A DNA stretch of 64,000 nt from Neomelitea salexigens DSM 19753 (GCF_000422345.1 NZ_AULP01000009.1:62001-126000), one strand, 5' to 3'; shown: positions 33,864-44,088, counted from the stretch's first letter. Notes: a model not told the origin generated them from the sequence alone. Made by a program: numbers and translations.

Positions 33864-35834
33864 CTAGGCCTCCTCGAAACTGAGTAAGCTGGCGCCACCT
33901 TCAACCAGGTCACCTTCGCCGAAGTGGAAGCTGGCAACGTGGCCGGCTGATGGCGCGGTCACGCTGTGTTCCATTTTCATGGCTTCCATAATCATCAGTA
34001 CATCGCCCTGTTGGACTGGCTGCATGGGCTCTACCAGCAGACTGACGATGCGCCCATTCATCGGCGCTAACAGCCCGCCATGTTGCTCGTCGCTGGCACT
34101 TTGATAGCGATGGGGCTCACAGCGCAATGCCTGGCCACGTTCGGTGAACAACAGACAATCGTCTTTGGTGCTGCGGCGCAGCTGTTTTCTACAACCATTG
34201 ATTTCCACCGTCACACTGCTGCCATCGAGGTTACCGTTAACGTGGAAGCGCTGGCCATCGATGGTTAAGGCCCAACCATCACTGAGGTGGCTGACGCCAA
34301 CATTGACTCGCTGCCCGTCGATCGTTAACGCGAGTTCACGTGAGCGGGATAAGTTCAAGCGCCAACTGTCCTGTTTCCAGGGTGAGTCGCTACTGCACTG
34401 AGTGCTTTCGCAAAGCAGGTAGTGGAGAGCGGCTAGGGCGTGCAGCTGGGGCTGCTGCTCCGCTTGACGCTGTTGCTCGTCGCGGCGCATATCGTCGTAG
34501 TGTTTGTCGATGAAGCCGGTGTCAAAGTCAGCGGCTTCAAAGGCAGTGTGGCTGGCCAGTTGATACAGGAAGTCTCTGTTCGTGGTCAGGCCATCAATAT
34601 GACATTCACACAGTGCCTGTTGTAAGCGTTTGAGCGCACGCTCGCGGTCTTCATCCCACACGACCAATTTGGCGATCATGGGGTCGTAGTACATGCTGAT
34701 GGTATCACCAGCGATGACCCCTGAGTCGACGCGAGTATGGGCGTTTTCAGTGGGAAAGTGCAGGGTGTTCAAGCGCCCCGTTTGCGGTAAGAACTGTTGT
34801 TCGGGGTCTTCGGCATAGAGCCTGGCCTCAAAGGCGTGTCCGCGAATTTGCAGGTCCTGCTGTTGGCAGGGCAGTGCCTCACCGCTGGCAACCAGAAGCT
34901 GCCACTCCACTAAATCCTGGCCGCTGATCATTTCAGTGACGGGGTGTTCTACTTGCAAGCGGGTATTCATTTCCATGAAGTAGAAGCTATTGTCGCTATT
35001 AAGCAGGAACTCCACCGTACCCGCGCCGCAGTAGCCAATTGCTTTAGCCGCTTGCACAGCGGCGTCGCCCATCGCCTCACGCAGTGACGCGCTCATCCCC
35101 GGGGCCGGCGCCTCTTCTATGACTTTCTGGTGGCGGCGTTGCAGCGAGCAGTCGCGTTCAAACACATGAACGGCATTGCCGTGGCCGTCACAAAATACCT
35201 GAATTTCCACGTGGCGAGGGCCGGTGAGGTATTTTTCCACCAGCATTTTGTCATCGCCAAATGCATTGATGGCCTCGCGGCGGGTGGCCGCCAAAGCGCT
35301 GTCAAAGTCCTCGGCTTGCCAGATAATGCGCATGCCTTTGCCGCCGCCGCCGGCGCTGGCCTTGAGAAGTACCGGGTAGCCAATATCGGCCGCCGCCTGC
35401 TTTAGCAGCGCGTCGTCCTGGTCGTCCCCGTGGTAGCCTGGCAGCAGTGGCACTGCTGCCTCGCTCATAATCGCCTTCGCTGCCGACTTGGAACCCATGG
35501 CCTCAATCGCGCTGACAGGTGGCCCAATGAAGACGATGCCTGCGGCATCACATGCTCGGCAGAAGTCAGCGTTTTCCGACAGAAAACCGTAGCCGGGGTG
35601 GACGGCTTCGGCGCCGCTGCGCTGTGCGACGTCGAGAATTTTGTCAGCGCAGAGGTAAGACTCAGCCGCCGCTGAGGGACCGATATAGTAGGCTTCATCG
35701 GCTTGTGCAACGTGCTGGGCGTCGCGATCAGCATCGCTGTATACGGCAACGGTTGCCACGCCCAGGCGTTTGGCTGTGGCGATGACCCGGCAAGCAATTT
35801 CGCCGCGGTTGGCGATTAGAATTTTATTGAACAT
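33864..35834 (-). CDS. liuD: 3-methylcrotonyl-CoA carboxylase biotin-containing subunit
   Basis: The 656-residue subunit has the biotin carboxylase domain at the N-terminus (ANRGEIACRV, the ATP loop KASAGGGGKGMRI, EMNTRLQVEHPVTE) and a biotinyl domain at the C-terminus with EAMKMEHS carrying the biotin Lys. It carboxylates biotin and partners with LiuB to carboxylate 3-methylcrotonyl-CoA. It lies between liuC and liuE with one- or two-base gaps, so it is translationally coupled. Confidence 0.95.
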   Translation of the reverse strand: MFNKILIANRGEIACRVIATAKRLGVATVAVYSDADRDAQHVAQADEAYYIGPSAAAESYLCADKILDVAQRSGAEAVHPGYGFLSENADFCRACDAAGIVFIGPPVSAIEAMGSKSAAKAIMSEAAVPLLPGYHGDDQDDALLKQAAADIGYPVLLKASAGGGGKGMRIIWQAEDFDSALAATRREAINAFGDDKMLVEKYLTGPRHVEIQVFCDGHGNAVHVFERDCSLQRRHQKVIEEAPAPGMSASLREAMGDAAVQAAKAIGYCGAGTVEFLLNSDNSFYFMEMNTRLQVEHPVTEMISGQDLVEWQLLVASGEALPCQQQDLQIRGHAFEARLYAEDPEQQFLPQTGRLNTLHFPTENAHTRVDSGVIAGDTISMYYDPMIAKLVVWDEDRERALKRLQQALCECHIDGLTTNRDFLYQLASHTAFEAADFDTGFIDKHYDDMRRDEQQRQAEQQPQLHALAALHYLLCESTQCSSDSPWKQDSWRLNLSRSRELALTIDGQRVNVGVSHLSDGWALTIDGQRFHVNGNLDGSSVTVEINGCRKQLRRSTKDDCLLFTERGQALRCEPHRYQSASDEQHGGLLAPMNGRIVSLLVEPMQPVQQGDVLMIMEAMKMEHSVTAPSAGHVASFHFGEGDLVEGGASLLSFEEA

Positions 35835-35835
35835 T

Positions 35836-36639
35836 TTACTCTCCGCTATGCCAAGCAGCTTGGCGTTTTTCCAGGAAGGCGGTCAGGCCTTCTTGCCCCT
35901 CGGGGGAGACGCGAATATCGGCGATGCGCTGACAGCTATCTTCGATCAGTGCGCTATTGGTTTCGCAATTTTGATAGTCCAGGACTAGCTGTTTAGCGGC
36001 CCGCATGGCGCAGGGGCCATTGGCGAGCAGTTGCGCAACCAGTTGCTCCAGACGGTCGTCGAGTTGGTCGTCATCGACACACTCACTCAGCAGTCCGAGT
36101 TCGGTGGCGGTGTTGGCGTCGAATCGCTCGGCGCTAAGAAAGTAGCGCCGTGCTGCGCGCCCACCGATAGCGTTGATCACGTAGGGGCTGATAGTCGCGG
36201 GGATCAGGCCAATTTTTACCTCGCTCAGGCAGAAGCTTGCTCGCGTGTTTCCAATCGCCATGTCGCAGCAGCTGACAAGGCCGACACCGCCACCAAAGGC
36301 CGCGCCGTTTACCCGGGCAATGGTCGGATGGGGGAAGCGGTTCAGTACATCTAACAGGGCAGCTAATGCCCGAGCATCGCGCAGATTTTCCTCAACGCTG
36401 TAGTTGGCCATGCGCCGCATCCAATTGGCATCGGCACCGGCAGAAAAGCTCTTCCCGTTGGCGGCTAATATCAGCAAGCGCACCTCGGGGTTGGCTGCCA
36501 GCGTCGTCAGTGCGGCATGTATCTCTGCGATAAGGCTATCGTCAAAGGCGTTGTGAAGTGCTGGCCGGTTAAGCGTGAGTGTGGCGACGCCGCGTTGGTC
36601 GACGTCACAGATAAGTGTCGCGTCTGTCATTGGCTGCAC
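35836..36639 (-). CDS. liuC: Methylglutaconyl-CoA hydratase (enoyl-CoA hydratase family)
   Basis: This 267-residue crotonase-fold protein has the oxyanion-hole motifs AANGKSFSAGADANWM and GAAFGGGVGLVSCCD. In the liu operon this enzyme hydrates 3-methylglutaconyl-CoA to HMG-CoA. Start choice between ATG at 36639 and ATG at 36630 is open. Gaps to liuB and liuD are two and one bases. Confidence 0.93.
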   Translation of the reverse strand: MQPMTDATLICDVDQRGVATLTLNRPALHNAFDDSLIAEIHAALTTLAANPEVRLLILAANGKSFSAGADANWMRRMANYSVEENLRDARALAALLDVLNRFPHPTIARVNGAAFGGGVGLVSCCDMAIGNTRASFCLSEVKIGLIPATISPYVINAIGGRAARRYFLSAERFDANTATELGLLSECVDDDQLDDRLEQLVAQLLANGPCAMRAAKQLVLDYQNCETNSALIEDSCQRIADIRVSPEGQEGLTAFLEKRQAAWHSGE

Positions 36640-36641
36640 TC

Positions 36642-38249
36642 CTACATTCGGAAGACGCCGAAGCGGCTGTCGTCGATGGTTTTATTTAAGCTGGCAGACA
36701 AACTCATACCCAGCACGCGGCGGGTATCTGCAGGGTCGATAACGCCGTCGTCCCACAGTCGTGCAGAGGCATAGAAGGGATGGCTCTGCTCGGCAAATTT
36801 ATCCAGAATCGGCTTTTTGAAGGCCTGCTCCTGTTCTTCGCTCCAGCTCTCGCCCTGGCGTTGGTATTGCGCGCGCTTAATGTCGGCAAGTACGCCGGCC
36901 GCTTGTTCGCCGCCCATCACGCCGATTCGCGCGTTGGGCCACATATACATAAAGCGCGGCTCATAAGCGCGGCCACACATGCCGTAATTACCCGCTCCGT
37001 AGGAGCCGCCGATAACGACGGTGAATTTTGGCACCTGGGCGCAGGCGACTGCCATCACCATTTTTGCGCCGTGACGAGCAATACCGCCGGCTTCGTACTG
37101 CTTTCCTACCATAAAGCCGGTGATGTTCTGCAGGAAGATCAGCGGGATCTTGCGCTGTGCACACAGCTCGATAAAGTGGGCGCCCTTTTGTGCAGATTCA
37201 CTGAACAGAATGCCATTGTTCGCGACGATGCCCACTGGGTAGCCGTAGAGCCGCGCGAAGCCACAGACCAAGCTGCTGCCAAACAGCGCCTTGAATTCGT
37301 CGAAGTCGGAACCGTCAACAATACGCGCTATCACTTCGCGGACATCGAAGGGCTTGCGGCTATCGTTGGGAATAACACCGTACAGTTCATCGGCGGCGTA
37401 GAGGGGCGCTTTGGTTTCGCATTGCTCCAGCTGTTGCGGCTTTTGGCGATTGAGCTTTGAGACGGCCTGTCGGGCCAGTTGCAGAGCATGCTCATCGTTT
37501 TCCGCGTAGTGGTCAGCAACGCCCGACTCACGGCAATGCACGTCGGCGCCGCCAAGCTCTTCGGCTGTGACTACTTCCCCGGTCGCCGCCTTTACCAACG
37601 GGGGACCAGCCAGAAAGATGGTGCCCTGTTGTTTAACAATAATGGTCTCGTCAGCCATGGCTGGCACGTAGGCGCCACCGGCAGTACAGGAGCCCATCAC
37701 CACGGCGATTTGAGGAATATTTTTCGCCGACATATTCGCCTGGTTATAGAAAATGCGGCCGAAGTGTTCACGGTCTGGAAAAACTTCATCCTGGCGGGGC
37801 AGGTTGGCACCGCCGGAGTCCACCAGGTAGATGCAGGGTAGGTGATTTTGTTCGGCGATCGTCTGCGCGCGCAGGTGCTTTTTGACAGACAGGGGGTAGT
37901 AGGAGCCGCCTTTGACCGTGGCGTCATTGGCGACAATCATACATTCGATACCACAGACCTGTCCGATACCGGCGATGACGCCTGCCGCGGGCACGGACTC
38001 GCCGTAGACCCCTTCAGCCGCCAGCTGGGCGATTTCCAAAAAGGCGGCGCCGGGGTCCAGCAGGGCGTCGATGCGCTCGCGGGCCAGCATTTTTCCGCGT
38101 TGGTGATGGCGCTCGCGCGCTTTTTCACCACCGCCCTGGGCAATTTCTTCCGACTTGTTGCGCAGTGCCTCGACCTCTTTGGCCAGGGCCTGGTAGTTTT
38201 CCTGGAACTCAGCGCTGTGTTTGTCGACACGGGTGTTAAGCACGGTCAT
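36642..38249 (-). CDS. liuB: 3-methylcrotonyl-CoA carboxylase carboxyltransferase subunit
   Basis: The 535-residue protein is the carboxyltransferase partner of LiuD and moves CO2 from biotin to 3-methylcrotonyl-CoA. Family features are [13 protein letters not shown]-like basic N-terminal region (seen as [14 protein letters not shown]), [15 protein letters not shown], and [18 protein letters not shown] with the glycine-rich oxyanion segment. Length matches MccB. It follows liuA by 17 bases in the same operon. Confidence 0.95.
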   Translation of the reverse strand: MTVLNTRVDKHSAEFQENYQALAKEVEALRNKSEEIAQGGGEKARERHHQRGKMLARERIDALLDPGAAFLEIAQLAAEGVYGESVPAAGVIAGIGQVCGIECMIVANDATVKGGSYYPLSVKKHLRAQTIAEQNHLPCIYLVDSGGANLPRQDEVFPDREHFGRIFYNQANMSAKNIPQIAVVMGSCTAGGAYVPAMADETIIVKQQGTIFLAGPPLVKAATGEVVTAEELGGADVHCRESGVADHYAENDEHALQLARQAVSKLNRQKPQQLEQCETKAPLYAADELYGVIPNDSRKPFDVREVIARIVDGSDFDEFKALFGSSLVCGFARLYGYPVGIVANNGILFSESAQKGAHFIELCAQRKIPLIFLQNITGFMVGKQYEAGGIARHGAKMVMAVACAQVPKFTVVIGGSYGAGNYGMCGRAYEPRFMYMWPNARIGVMGGEQAAGVLADIKRAQYQRQGESWSEEQEQAFKKPILDKFAEQSHPFYASARLWDDGVIDPADTRRVLGMSLSASLNKTIDDSRFGVFRM

Positions 38250-38266
38250 AGCAGGTCTCCAATCAC

Positions 38267-39436
38267 TTAGCGGGTTTCGTTAAACAGTTCTCGACCAATC
38301 AGCATACGGCGAACCTCTGAGGTGCCTGCGCCAATCTCGTAAAGCTTGGCATCGCGAAGTAGGCGGCCTGTCGGGTAGTCGTTGATGTAGCCGTTGCCGC
38401 CGAGGGTTTGAATCGCTTGCAGCGCCATTTGTGTGGCCTTTTCAGCGGTATACAGAATGACGGCGGCGGCGTCTTTACGGGTCTCTTCTCCGCGGTCACA
38501 GCTTTTTGCGACAGTGTACAAATAGGCACGGCTGGCATTGAGATCGCAGTACATGTCGGCGACCTTGCCCTGCATTAACTGAAACTCGCCAATGCTCTGG
38601 CCGAATTGGGTGCGCTCGTGTAAGTAGGGCACCACGACGTCCATGCAAGCCAGCATAATGCCCGTGGGGCCACCAGACAGCACCGTGCGTTCGAAATCCA
38701 GGCCGCTCATCAAAATGCGCGCGCCGTCGCCCTCATTGCCCATGAGGTTTTCCGCAGGGACCTCACAATCCTGAAATACCAGCTCGCAGGTATTCGAGCC
38801 ACGCATACCCAGTTTGTCGAGTTTGGGGGAGCGGGAAAAGCCCGGGAAGTCGCGTTCGACGATAAAGGCGCTGATCCCTTTGGAGCCGCCCTGCGGGTCA
38901 GTTTTGGCATAGATCACATAGGTGTGAGCGTCGGGGCCATTGGTGATCCACATTTTGTTGCCGTTGAGGATATAGCGGTCACCTTTTTTCTCTGCCCGCA
39001 GTTTCATGCTCACCACATCAGAGCCGGCATTGGGTTCTGACATCGCCAGCGCGCCGATATGCTCGCCGCTGCATAGCTTGGGCAGATACTTCTCGCGCTG
39101 CGCCGCGTTGCCGTTTTTAAAAATCTGGTTTACGCACAAATTGGAATGCGCGCCGTAGGACAGGCCCACAGAGGCTGAGGCGCGGCTGATTTCTTCCATC
39201 GCAACAACGTGCGCCAGGTAGCCCATATTGCTGCCGCCGTACTCTTCGCTGACGGTGATACCCAGTAGGCCCAGGTCGCCGAATTTGCGCCACAGGTCCA
39301 AGGGGAACTGGTTGTCCTTGTCTATGCTCTCTGCACGCGGGGCAATTTCGGCCTGTGCAAAGCGATACACCGTTTCACGGAGCATATCGATGTCTTCACC
39401 GAGGTCGAAGTTGAGGCTGGGGTAGGCGGTGCTCAT
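38267..39436 (-). CDS. liuA: Isovaleryl-CoA dehydrogenase
   Basis: This 389-residue FAD-dependent acyl-CoA dehydrogenase oxidises isovaleryl-CoA to 3-methylcrotonyl-CoA. Conserved segments include [14 protein letters not shown] and [14 protein letters not shown] for flavin and substrate contact, and [32 protein letters not shown] at the C-terminus. It is the first structural gene after the regulator liuR, one base away, with electrons passing to ETF (not in the window). Confidence 0.95.
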   Translation of the reverse strand: MSTAYPSLNFDLGEDIDMLRETVYRFAQAEIAPRAESIDKDNQFPLDLWRKFGDLGLLGITVSEEYGGSNMGYLAHVVAMEEISRASASVGLSYGAHSNLCVNQIFKNGNAAQREKYLPKLCSGEHIGALAMSEPNAGSDVVSMKLRAEKKGDRYILNGNKMWITNGPDAHTYVIYAKTDPQGGSKGISAFIVERDFPGFSRSPKLDKLGMRGSNTCELVFQDCEVPAENLMGNEGDGARILMSGLDFERTVLSGGPTGIMLACMDVVVPYLHERTQFGQSIGEFQLMQGKVADMYCDLNASRAYLYTVAKSCDRGEETRKDAAAVILYTAEKATQMALQAIQTLGGNGYINDYPTGRLLRDAKLYEIGAGTSEVRRMLIGRELFNETR

Positions 39437-39437
39437 A

Positions 39438-39845
39438 TTAGGGCTCCTTAGCAGTGATGCTCTGGTCAGGCGAGGCGTTGTCTAAAGCGTCAAGGCATCG
39501 CGTCTCTGCGGCATCGAGTTCTTGTAATAGGGTTTGAATATCGTTGAGTTGTTGCTCTAACTGCTCACGCTTTTCGCGAATTTTGTCGATCAGTCTTTGC
39601 AACTGCGGGCTGTTGTCGCGCTGGGGGGCGTACATTTCAATAATGTCGCGGCTCTCCTCCAGTGACAGGCCCAGCCGTTTACCGCGCAGAATCAGTTTCA
39701 GCTTGGTGCGGTCAGCGCTGCTATACACTCGCGTTTGGCCCCTGCGTATGGGGCGCAGGAGTCCCTTCTCTTCGTAGAAGCGAATACTGCGGGTGGTAAT
39801 GTCAAACTCCGAGGCGAGGTCGGAGATGCTGTACTGTTGCGTCAT
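39438..39845 (-). CDS. liuR: MerR-family regulator of leucine catabolism LiuR
   Basis: The 135-residue protein has the MerR winged helix ([28 protein letters not shown]) and a C-terminal coiled coil (residues about 75-120) for dimerisation, with no obvious metal-binding Cys set. Position at the head of liuABCDE and family match identify LiuR, which represses the operon in many gamma- and betaproteobacteria and responds to a pathway intermediate. It transcribes from the promoter at 39875-39904, which overlaps a palindrome it probably binds. Confidence 0.92.
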   Translation of the reverse strand: MTQQYSISDLASEFDITTRSIRFYEEKGLLRPIRRGQTRVYSSADRTKLKLILRGKRLGLSLEESRDIIEMYAPQRDNSPQLQRLIDKIREKREQLEQQLNDIQTLLQELDAAETRCLDALDNASPDQSITAKEP

Positions 39846-39874
39846 ATTGAAGGGTTCAGGCGGCTGTGTTGCAT

Positions 39875-39904
39875 GTTATAGATTACGTTTACGTTAACGT
39901 CAAC
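39875..39904 (-). promoter_or_regulatory. Promoter and LiuR operator candidate of the liu operon
   Basis: On the minus strand TTGACG (39903-39898) and TATAAC (39880-39875) are separated by exactly 17 bases, a near-ideal sigma70 promoter. The spacer and -35 region hold an 18-base palindrome (39887-39904) with core ACGTTAACGT and one mismatched pair. The predicted start is about 20 bases before the liuR ATG. The region 39905-39995 holds nothing else clear. Confidence 0.75.
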
Positions 39905-39995
39905 TTTTTGTGTCACTTTTTCGCTGCGCTGTAACGCACTGAGCAAAGGGGGAGGGAGCCGCCGCTTTTACGCAAACGGCGCCAAGAGAGTAGCC

Positions 39996-40676
39996 TTAAT
40001 TCAGCTGGATTTGGCCAAAGTGGCTAACGCACTGATGTGTTGCGTGATCGACAAGGTCACCGCTGCGCTGAACCCAGACCGTGCGCATGCCCGCTTGGGC
40101 GGCGGCGTCGAGCTCTTCAACAATGTCCGACAGAAAGAGCGTTTGCGCGGCCGGTATATCCAGTGCGCGGCTGATTTCCCGGTAGGAGGCGGCATCGCGT
40201 TTGGGGCCGGTGGTCGTGTCGAAGTAGTCACTGAATAGCTTGCGCAGGTCGCCCGCCTCGCTGTGCCCGAAAAAAAGCTTCTGAGCGAGGATCGAGCCCG
40301 AGCTGTAAACATAGAGGGCGATGCCTTGTTTATGCCACTGCTTCAGGGCGGTGACGGCGTCGTTGTAGACATGGGCGCGGAAGTCGCCATTCGCATAGCC
40401 GTGCTCCCAGATCAGGCCCTGTAAGCTTTTCAGTGGGGTTATTTTTCGGTCTTCATCAATCCATTGCTGCAGAACACGGATGATGGCCGAGTGGTCATCT
40501 GTATTGAGTTTGGCAATGCGGGCGGTTTCTTTAAGTATTCCACTGACTTTCGGCTCGCGATGATGCGCGATGACAAAGTCACCCAGGTGTTTGCGGGCGT
40601 AGGGAAACAGCACTTGCGTAACGAAGTCGATGGCGCTGGTTGTGCCTTCGATGTCTGTGACAATGGCCTTGATCAT
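39996..40676 (-). CDS. mtnC: Enolase-phosphatase E1 (methionine salvage)
   Basis: This 226-residue HAD-superfamily enzyme converts 2,3-diketo-5-methylthiopentyl-1-phosphate to acireductone by enolisation and dephosphorylation. The first HAD motif appears as VTDIEGTTSAIDFV, motif II as VYSSGS, and the acidic late motif as FLSDIVEELDAA. It overlaps mtnD by four bases and is the last gene of mtnABDC. Confidence 0.95.
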   Translation of the reverse strand: MIKAIVTDIEGTTSAIDFVTQVLFPYARKHLGDFVIAHHREPKVSGILKETARIAKLNTDDHSAIIRVLQQWIDEDRKITPLKSLQGLIWEHGYANGDFRAHVYNDAVTALKQWHKQGIALYVYSSGSILAQKLFFGHSEAGDLRKLFSDYFDTTTGPKRDAASYREISRALDIPAAQTLFLSDIVEELDAAAQAGMRTVWVQRSGDLVDHATHQCVSHFGQIQLN

Positions 40677-41221
40677 AGTGTGTCCAGGCGAGAGTAACGC
40701 TGGGCAATATCGCTACCGGTGTAGTGCGCCACCCAGCCGTCGGGATTGTTAAAAAATCGTATCGCGAGCAACGCCGGAGTCGGCCCTAGGTCAAACCAGT
40801 GTGGGGTGTTTGCCGGGACGCTAATCAGGTCGCCGCGCTCGCAAAGGACTTCGCAGACCATGGCACCAATATGCAGCGCAAACAGGCCGCAACCGTCGGC
40901 AAAGAAGCGCACCTCGTCTTCGCTGTGGCAGTGCTCAGATAAAAATTTCTCGCGCAGCGCAGCCTTGTCGGGATGGCTGTTATCAAGGCTGATAACGTCG
41001 ACGCTTTGGTAGCCCTGTTGCGCAACCAGGGCGTCTACCTCGGCTTGATACGTTTTTAACACCGTCTCGGCATCATCGCCGGCTTTGACCTCGCTGCGCG
41101 TGCGCCACTGCTCAAAGCGCACGCCGAGAGCGGCGAGCTGATGTTGAATCTCGGTAGCGTCGGTGCTTTGGGTAACGATGTCGTCGCTGTTATCGTCGCG
41201 GTACACGCGCAATGCTGTCAT
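40673..41221 (-). CDS. mtnD: Acireductone dioxygenase
   Basis: The 182-residue cupin binds Fe or Ni and oxidises acireductone; with Fe it yields the keto acid of methionine and formate. Metal ligands are seen in EHCHSEDEVRFF (two His and a Glu) and in NTPHWFDLG (third His). It sits between mtnB and mtnC with a 15-base gap and a four-base overlap. Confidence 0.95.
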   Translation of the reverse strand: MTALRVYRDDNSDDIVTQSTDATEIQHQLAALGVRFEQWRTRSEVKAGDDAETVLKTYQAEVDALVAQQGYQSVDVISLDNSHPDKAALREKFLSEHCHSEDEVRFFADGCGLFALHIGAMVCEVLCERGDLISVPANTPHWFDLGPTPALLAIRFFNNPDGWVAHYTGSDIAQRYSRLDTL

Positions 41222-41236
41222 GGTGTTGATCCTCGG

Positions 41237-41860
41237 CTAGCGGCGCAAGCGATGCATTTCCAGCTCGCAGTCCAGCATAAATTCAAGGGCTTCCAGGTGG
41301 CGTAAACAGTCGCTCAGGGTTTTCCCCCAGCAATACAGGCCGTGACCTTCTATCAAATAGCCTGGGCACGCTGGGTATTCCTGAAGGTACTGGTCTACTT
41401 CGATGGCTAACGCGGCGATGTCTTGCGTATTCGCAAAAATCGGAATATCAACCGACGTCGCGTGACTGTCAATGTTGGGAAAAGCCTTTAGCAACTCGTA
41501 ATCACGCAGCGTAATTTTGCCGTCGCTGGCGTGGAGGCGGGACAGAATGGTGGCCGTTGCGCTGTGGCAGTGCAGGACCGCGCCGAGGTCTGCGAAGCGG
41601 CGGTACAGGGCGGTGTGGAGCAGGGTTTCTGCCGAGGGCTTGCCGTCGCTAAGCGCAGCGCCATCGAAGTCGACAGCGATGAAGTCAGTTGGGCCGAGCT
41701 GGCCTTTGTGTTTACCTGAGGCGGTGACCAGCGCGCTATCATTGTCCAGGCGGAGCGAAAAGTTGCCGCTAGTGGCTGGCACCCAACCGCGTTGATACAA
41801 CTCGGCGCCCGCGGCAGCCAGCGCGATCGCTTTGTCGAAAAAGGTCTTGGTCTTTTTCAT
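41237..41860 (-). CDS. mtnB: Methylthioribulose-1-phosphate dehydratase
   Basis: The 207-residue class II aldolase/adducin-fold protein binds zinc and removes water from methylthioribulose-1-phosphate. Family motifs are PATSGNFSLRL, the LHCHSATATILSR block with two metal His, and EGHGLYCWGKTL with the third His. Its start overlaps the mtnA stop by four bases. Confidence 0.94.
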   Translation of the reverse strand: MKKTKTFFDKAIALAAAGAELYQRGWVPATSGNFSLRLDNDSALVTASGKHKGQLGPTDFIAVDFDGAALSDGKPSAETLLHTALYRRFADLGAVLHCHSATATILSRLHASDGKITLRDYELLKAFPNIDSHATSVDIPIFANTQDIAALAIEVDQYLQEYPACPGYLIEGHGLYCWGKTLSDCLRHLEALEFMLDCELEMHRLRR

Positions 41861-42915
41861 GAGGCGCCCCCGGTTGTTGCTTTGTCGAGATGAGCGGCGA
41901 TGGTGTCTCGCCCTGGCTGATGTATGACACCGTGCTCGGTCACGATGGCATCAATGAGTGACGCGGGCGTGACATCGAAGGCCGGGTTGTGTGCCGGGCA
42001 GCCTTGCGGCGCAATGGCAGTGCCTTGGCTATGAGTGATCTCCGAGGCGCTGCGCTGCTCGATGGGGATGTCAGGGCCATCCATCGTGCGGTCAAAGGTG
42101 CTCGTTGGCGCGGCCACCATCATTTTTACGCCGTGGTGACGCGCAATAATGGCGAGGTTGTAGGTGCCGATTTTGTTGGCGACATCGCCATTGGCGGCGA
42201 CGCGGTCGGCCCCGACAATGACCCAGCTGGGAGTCAATTCGCGCATTAATTGTGCAGCTGCACCCTCGGTTGCCAGCGTTACTGGGATAGCGTCTTGCAT
42301 GAGTTCCCAGCTGGTTAATCTGGCACCCTGCATCCACGGCCGGGTTTCTCCGGCAATCACGCCGCGGATAGTGCCTTCACGCCATGCAGAGCGAATCACG
42401 CCGAGCGCTGTACCGTAGCCGCCGGTCGCCAGTGCGCCGGCATTACAGTGGGTATATACCAAGCTATCGGGTTCGATCAATGTTGCGCCGTGATCGCCGA
42501 TGCGTCGGTTAATATCGATGTCTTCCTGGTGGATTTGCTGGGCCAATGCCAGCATCGCCGATCCAAGGCCCGGGCCGTTGCCGTACTGTTCCACGACGAG
42601 ATCGCAACGTTGCAGCGCCCAAAACAGATTCACGGCAGTGGGGCGGCTGTCTGCGAGGGTTTGGCGGGGCGCCGCTAAGGCTTTTGTCCAAGCGGCAACA
42701 CTGGGCTGCTCACCGCATTGCCTGCACGCCAATGCCATACCGTAGGCAGCGGTAATGCCGATGGCCGGCGCGCCGCGCACGACCATGTCGCGAATTGCGT
42801 GGGCAACGTCTTCAGCACGGTCGTAGCTCAAGTAAGCGCAGGTGTTGGGCAGGGCGCGTTGATCGAGTAGTTCTAGCTGGTTGTTGTTCCAGCGGATAGC
42901 ATCTGGCGTAGACAC
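41857..42915 (-). CDS. mtnA: Methylthioribose-1-phosphate isomerase
   Basis: The 352-residue enzyme of the eIF2B-like family isomerises methylthioribose-1-phosphate to the ribulose form. Motifs include VRGAPAIGITAAYG, THCNAGALATGGYGTALG with the catalytic Cys, and GADRVAANGDVANKIGTYNLA with the catalytic Asp. The start is a GTG with GGAGG six bases before it. A TATAAT on the minus strand at 42947-42942 is a possible -10 for the operon, without a clear -35. No mtnK or mtnP is here, so the substrate must come from a gene elsewhere. Confidence 0.95.
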   Translation of the reverse strand: MSTPDAIRWNNNQLELLDQRALPNTCAYLSYDRAEDVAHAIRDMVVRGAPAIGITAAYGMALACRQCGEQPSVAAWTKALAAPRQTLADSRPTAVNLFWALQRCDLVVEQYGNGPGLGSAMLALAQQIHQEDIDINRRIGDHGATLIEPDSLVYTHCNAGALATGGYGTALGVIRSAWREGTIRGVIAGETRPWMQGARLTSWELMQDAIPVTLATEGAAAQLMRELTPSWVIVGADRVAANGDVANKIGTYNLAIIARHHGVKMMVAAPTSTFDRTMDGPDIPIEQRSASEITHSQGTAIAPQGCPAHNPAFDVTPASLIDAIVTEHGVIHQPGRDTIAAHLDKATTGGAS

Positions 42916-43012
42916 GGCAAGCCTCCGTTTTTGGGGGCGTCATTATAAGACAGGGCGTTCTCCGCTGATAGCGGGTAAAATGCTCGCCTTTACGCAACGG
43001 CTTGGGGAAATT

Positions 43013-43486
43013 ATGGAAGGCTACACAGTCTGGCTTGTGGCGGGCGCAGTGATCATTTTGGTATTGGCCAGTTACGCCGCGATACTGCTGATGCGGTTGC
43101 GCAGTCTGTCCAAAGCTCAGCGCGCTGCAGTGCAGTCTGCCGACGACGCAGTGGTAGAATTTCAGCCAGCGAGCAACGAGCACGCCTTGGGGGCGCGAGA
43201 GAGTATTCGCGTGTTGGCAAAGTGTTTTCTTGACGGACAGGTGGGTGGCAGTGAGCTGTGTTTGCGGGTCGCTGTGCTGGTTGATCAGCCGGCTATCGAC
43301 GCCCAAGTTCGGCAGCAAGCTGGGGTATTTGTTGAAATGGCGGCAGAACTGGCAGATATCCCCACTCACGATGCCTGGAAGTCACTGGGCCGCACCGAGC
43401 GTGAGAATTATCGCAAGCATATGGCAGCGCTCGAGGAGAAACACGGCGCTGCGATGCGAGAGGCCGCGGAAATATTAGCCAAATAA
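43013..43486 (+). CDS. DUF2489-type small membrane protein
   Basis: The ATG at 43013 follows GGGGAAATT and gives a 157-residue protein with one N-terminal membrane helix (about residues 6-25) and a helical cytoplasmic domain (GRTERENYRKHMAALEEKHG). It resembles the DUF2489 family of gammaproteobacteria, whose function is unknown. The gene is divergent from mtnA and ends five bases before the convergent TetR gene. Confidence 0.75.
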   Translation: MEGYTVWLVAGAVIILVLASYAAILLMRLRSLSKAQRAAVQSADDAVVEFQPASNEHALGARESIRVLAKCFLDGQVGGSELCLRVAVLVDQPAIDAQVRQQAGVFVEMAAELADIPTHDAWKSLGRTERENYRKHMAALEEKHGAAMREAAEILAK

Positions 43487-43491
43487 TGGGT

Positions 43492-44088
43492 TTATTGCTG
43501 CTCGGGCAGCAGTAAATTGAAGCCGTCGACCATATCGTGCTGCAGCTGCAATTGTGCCTCTAACTGTTTTGGCTCCATCGGGTCTATGCCAAAGATGGAT
43601 TGATGTAATGGGGCCAGTGTCACGTAGCCCAAAATCATACAGTGGAAGGCCATCGCAGTGGGGGCGTGTATCCATTCGATATTGGGGTTGTTCGCGCCGT
43701 CGCTGATAAAGGCGAATATTTTCCGGTACCAGCGCTCGCTGAGCAGAGTCAGCGTTTCATCTTGAGCCAGTGTGGCGTGTTGCACCAGGCGAGCAATATT
43801 GGGGCGGGCGCTCAGGTCACTCATGATAGTGTGAATTTGCTCGCGGATCTCCAGGAAGTTGGCAGCCGTATGGAGTTTGCTGGTTTTTTCCACCAGGGGG
43901 GCCATCAGGCGCTCGCAAACTTCCTCGTAAATGGCGAGTTTGTTACTGAAGTGTTTGTAGATCCCGGGGCTGCTGATACCAACCTGTACGGCGATTTCAC
44001 TGATAGAAGTCGCGGCGAAGCCCTGCTGTGCAAACAGTTCCTCTGCCACTTGTAAAATGCGCTCACGGGTGTTGCGCCGCGTTGTCAT
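43492..44088 (-). CDS. TetR-family transcriptional regulator
   Basis: The 198-residue protein has the TetR DNA-binding domain at residues 8-55 (RILQVAEELFAQQGFAATSISEIAVQVGISSPGIYKHFSNK). The C-terminal ligand domain is unassigned. It is the last gene in a close minus-strand series after the EF-hand membrane protein (10-base gap), so it may control genes in that series or respond to a lipid-like ligand. Confidence 0.9.
   Translation of the reverse strand: MTTRRNTRERILQVAEELFAQQGFAATSISEIAVQVGISSPGIYKHFSNKLAIYEEVCERLMAPLVEKTSKLHTAANFLEIREQIHTIMSDLSARPNIARLVQHATLAQDETLTLLSERWYRKIFAFISDGANNPNIEWIHAPTAMAFHCMILGYVTLAPLHQSIFGIDPMEPKQLEAQLQLQHDMVDGFNLLLPEQQ

Noticed and set aside
36780-37460. 226-residue plus-strand open frame opposite liuB
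   Set aside because: It mirrors the codon bias of the carboxyltransferase gene, has no family pattern, and lies inside a well-defined operon gene.
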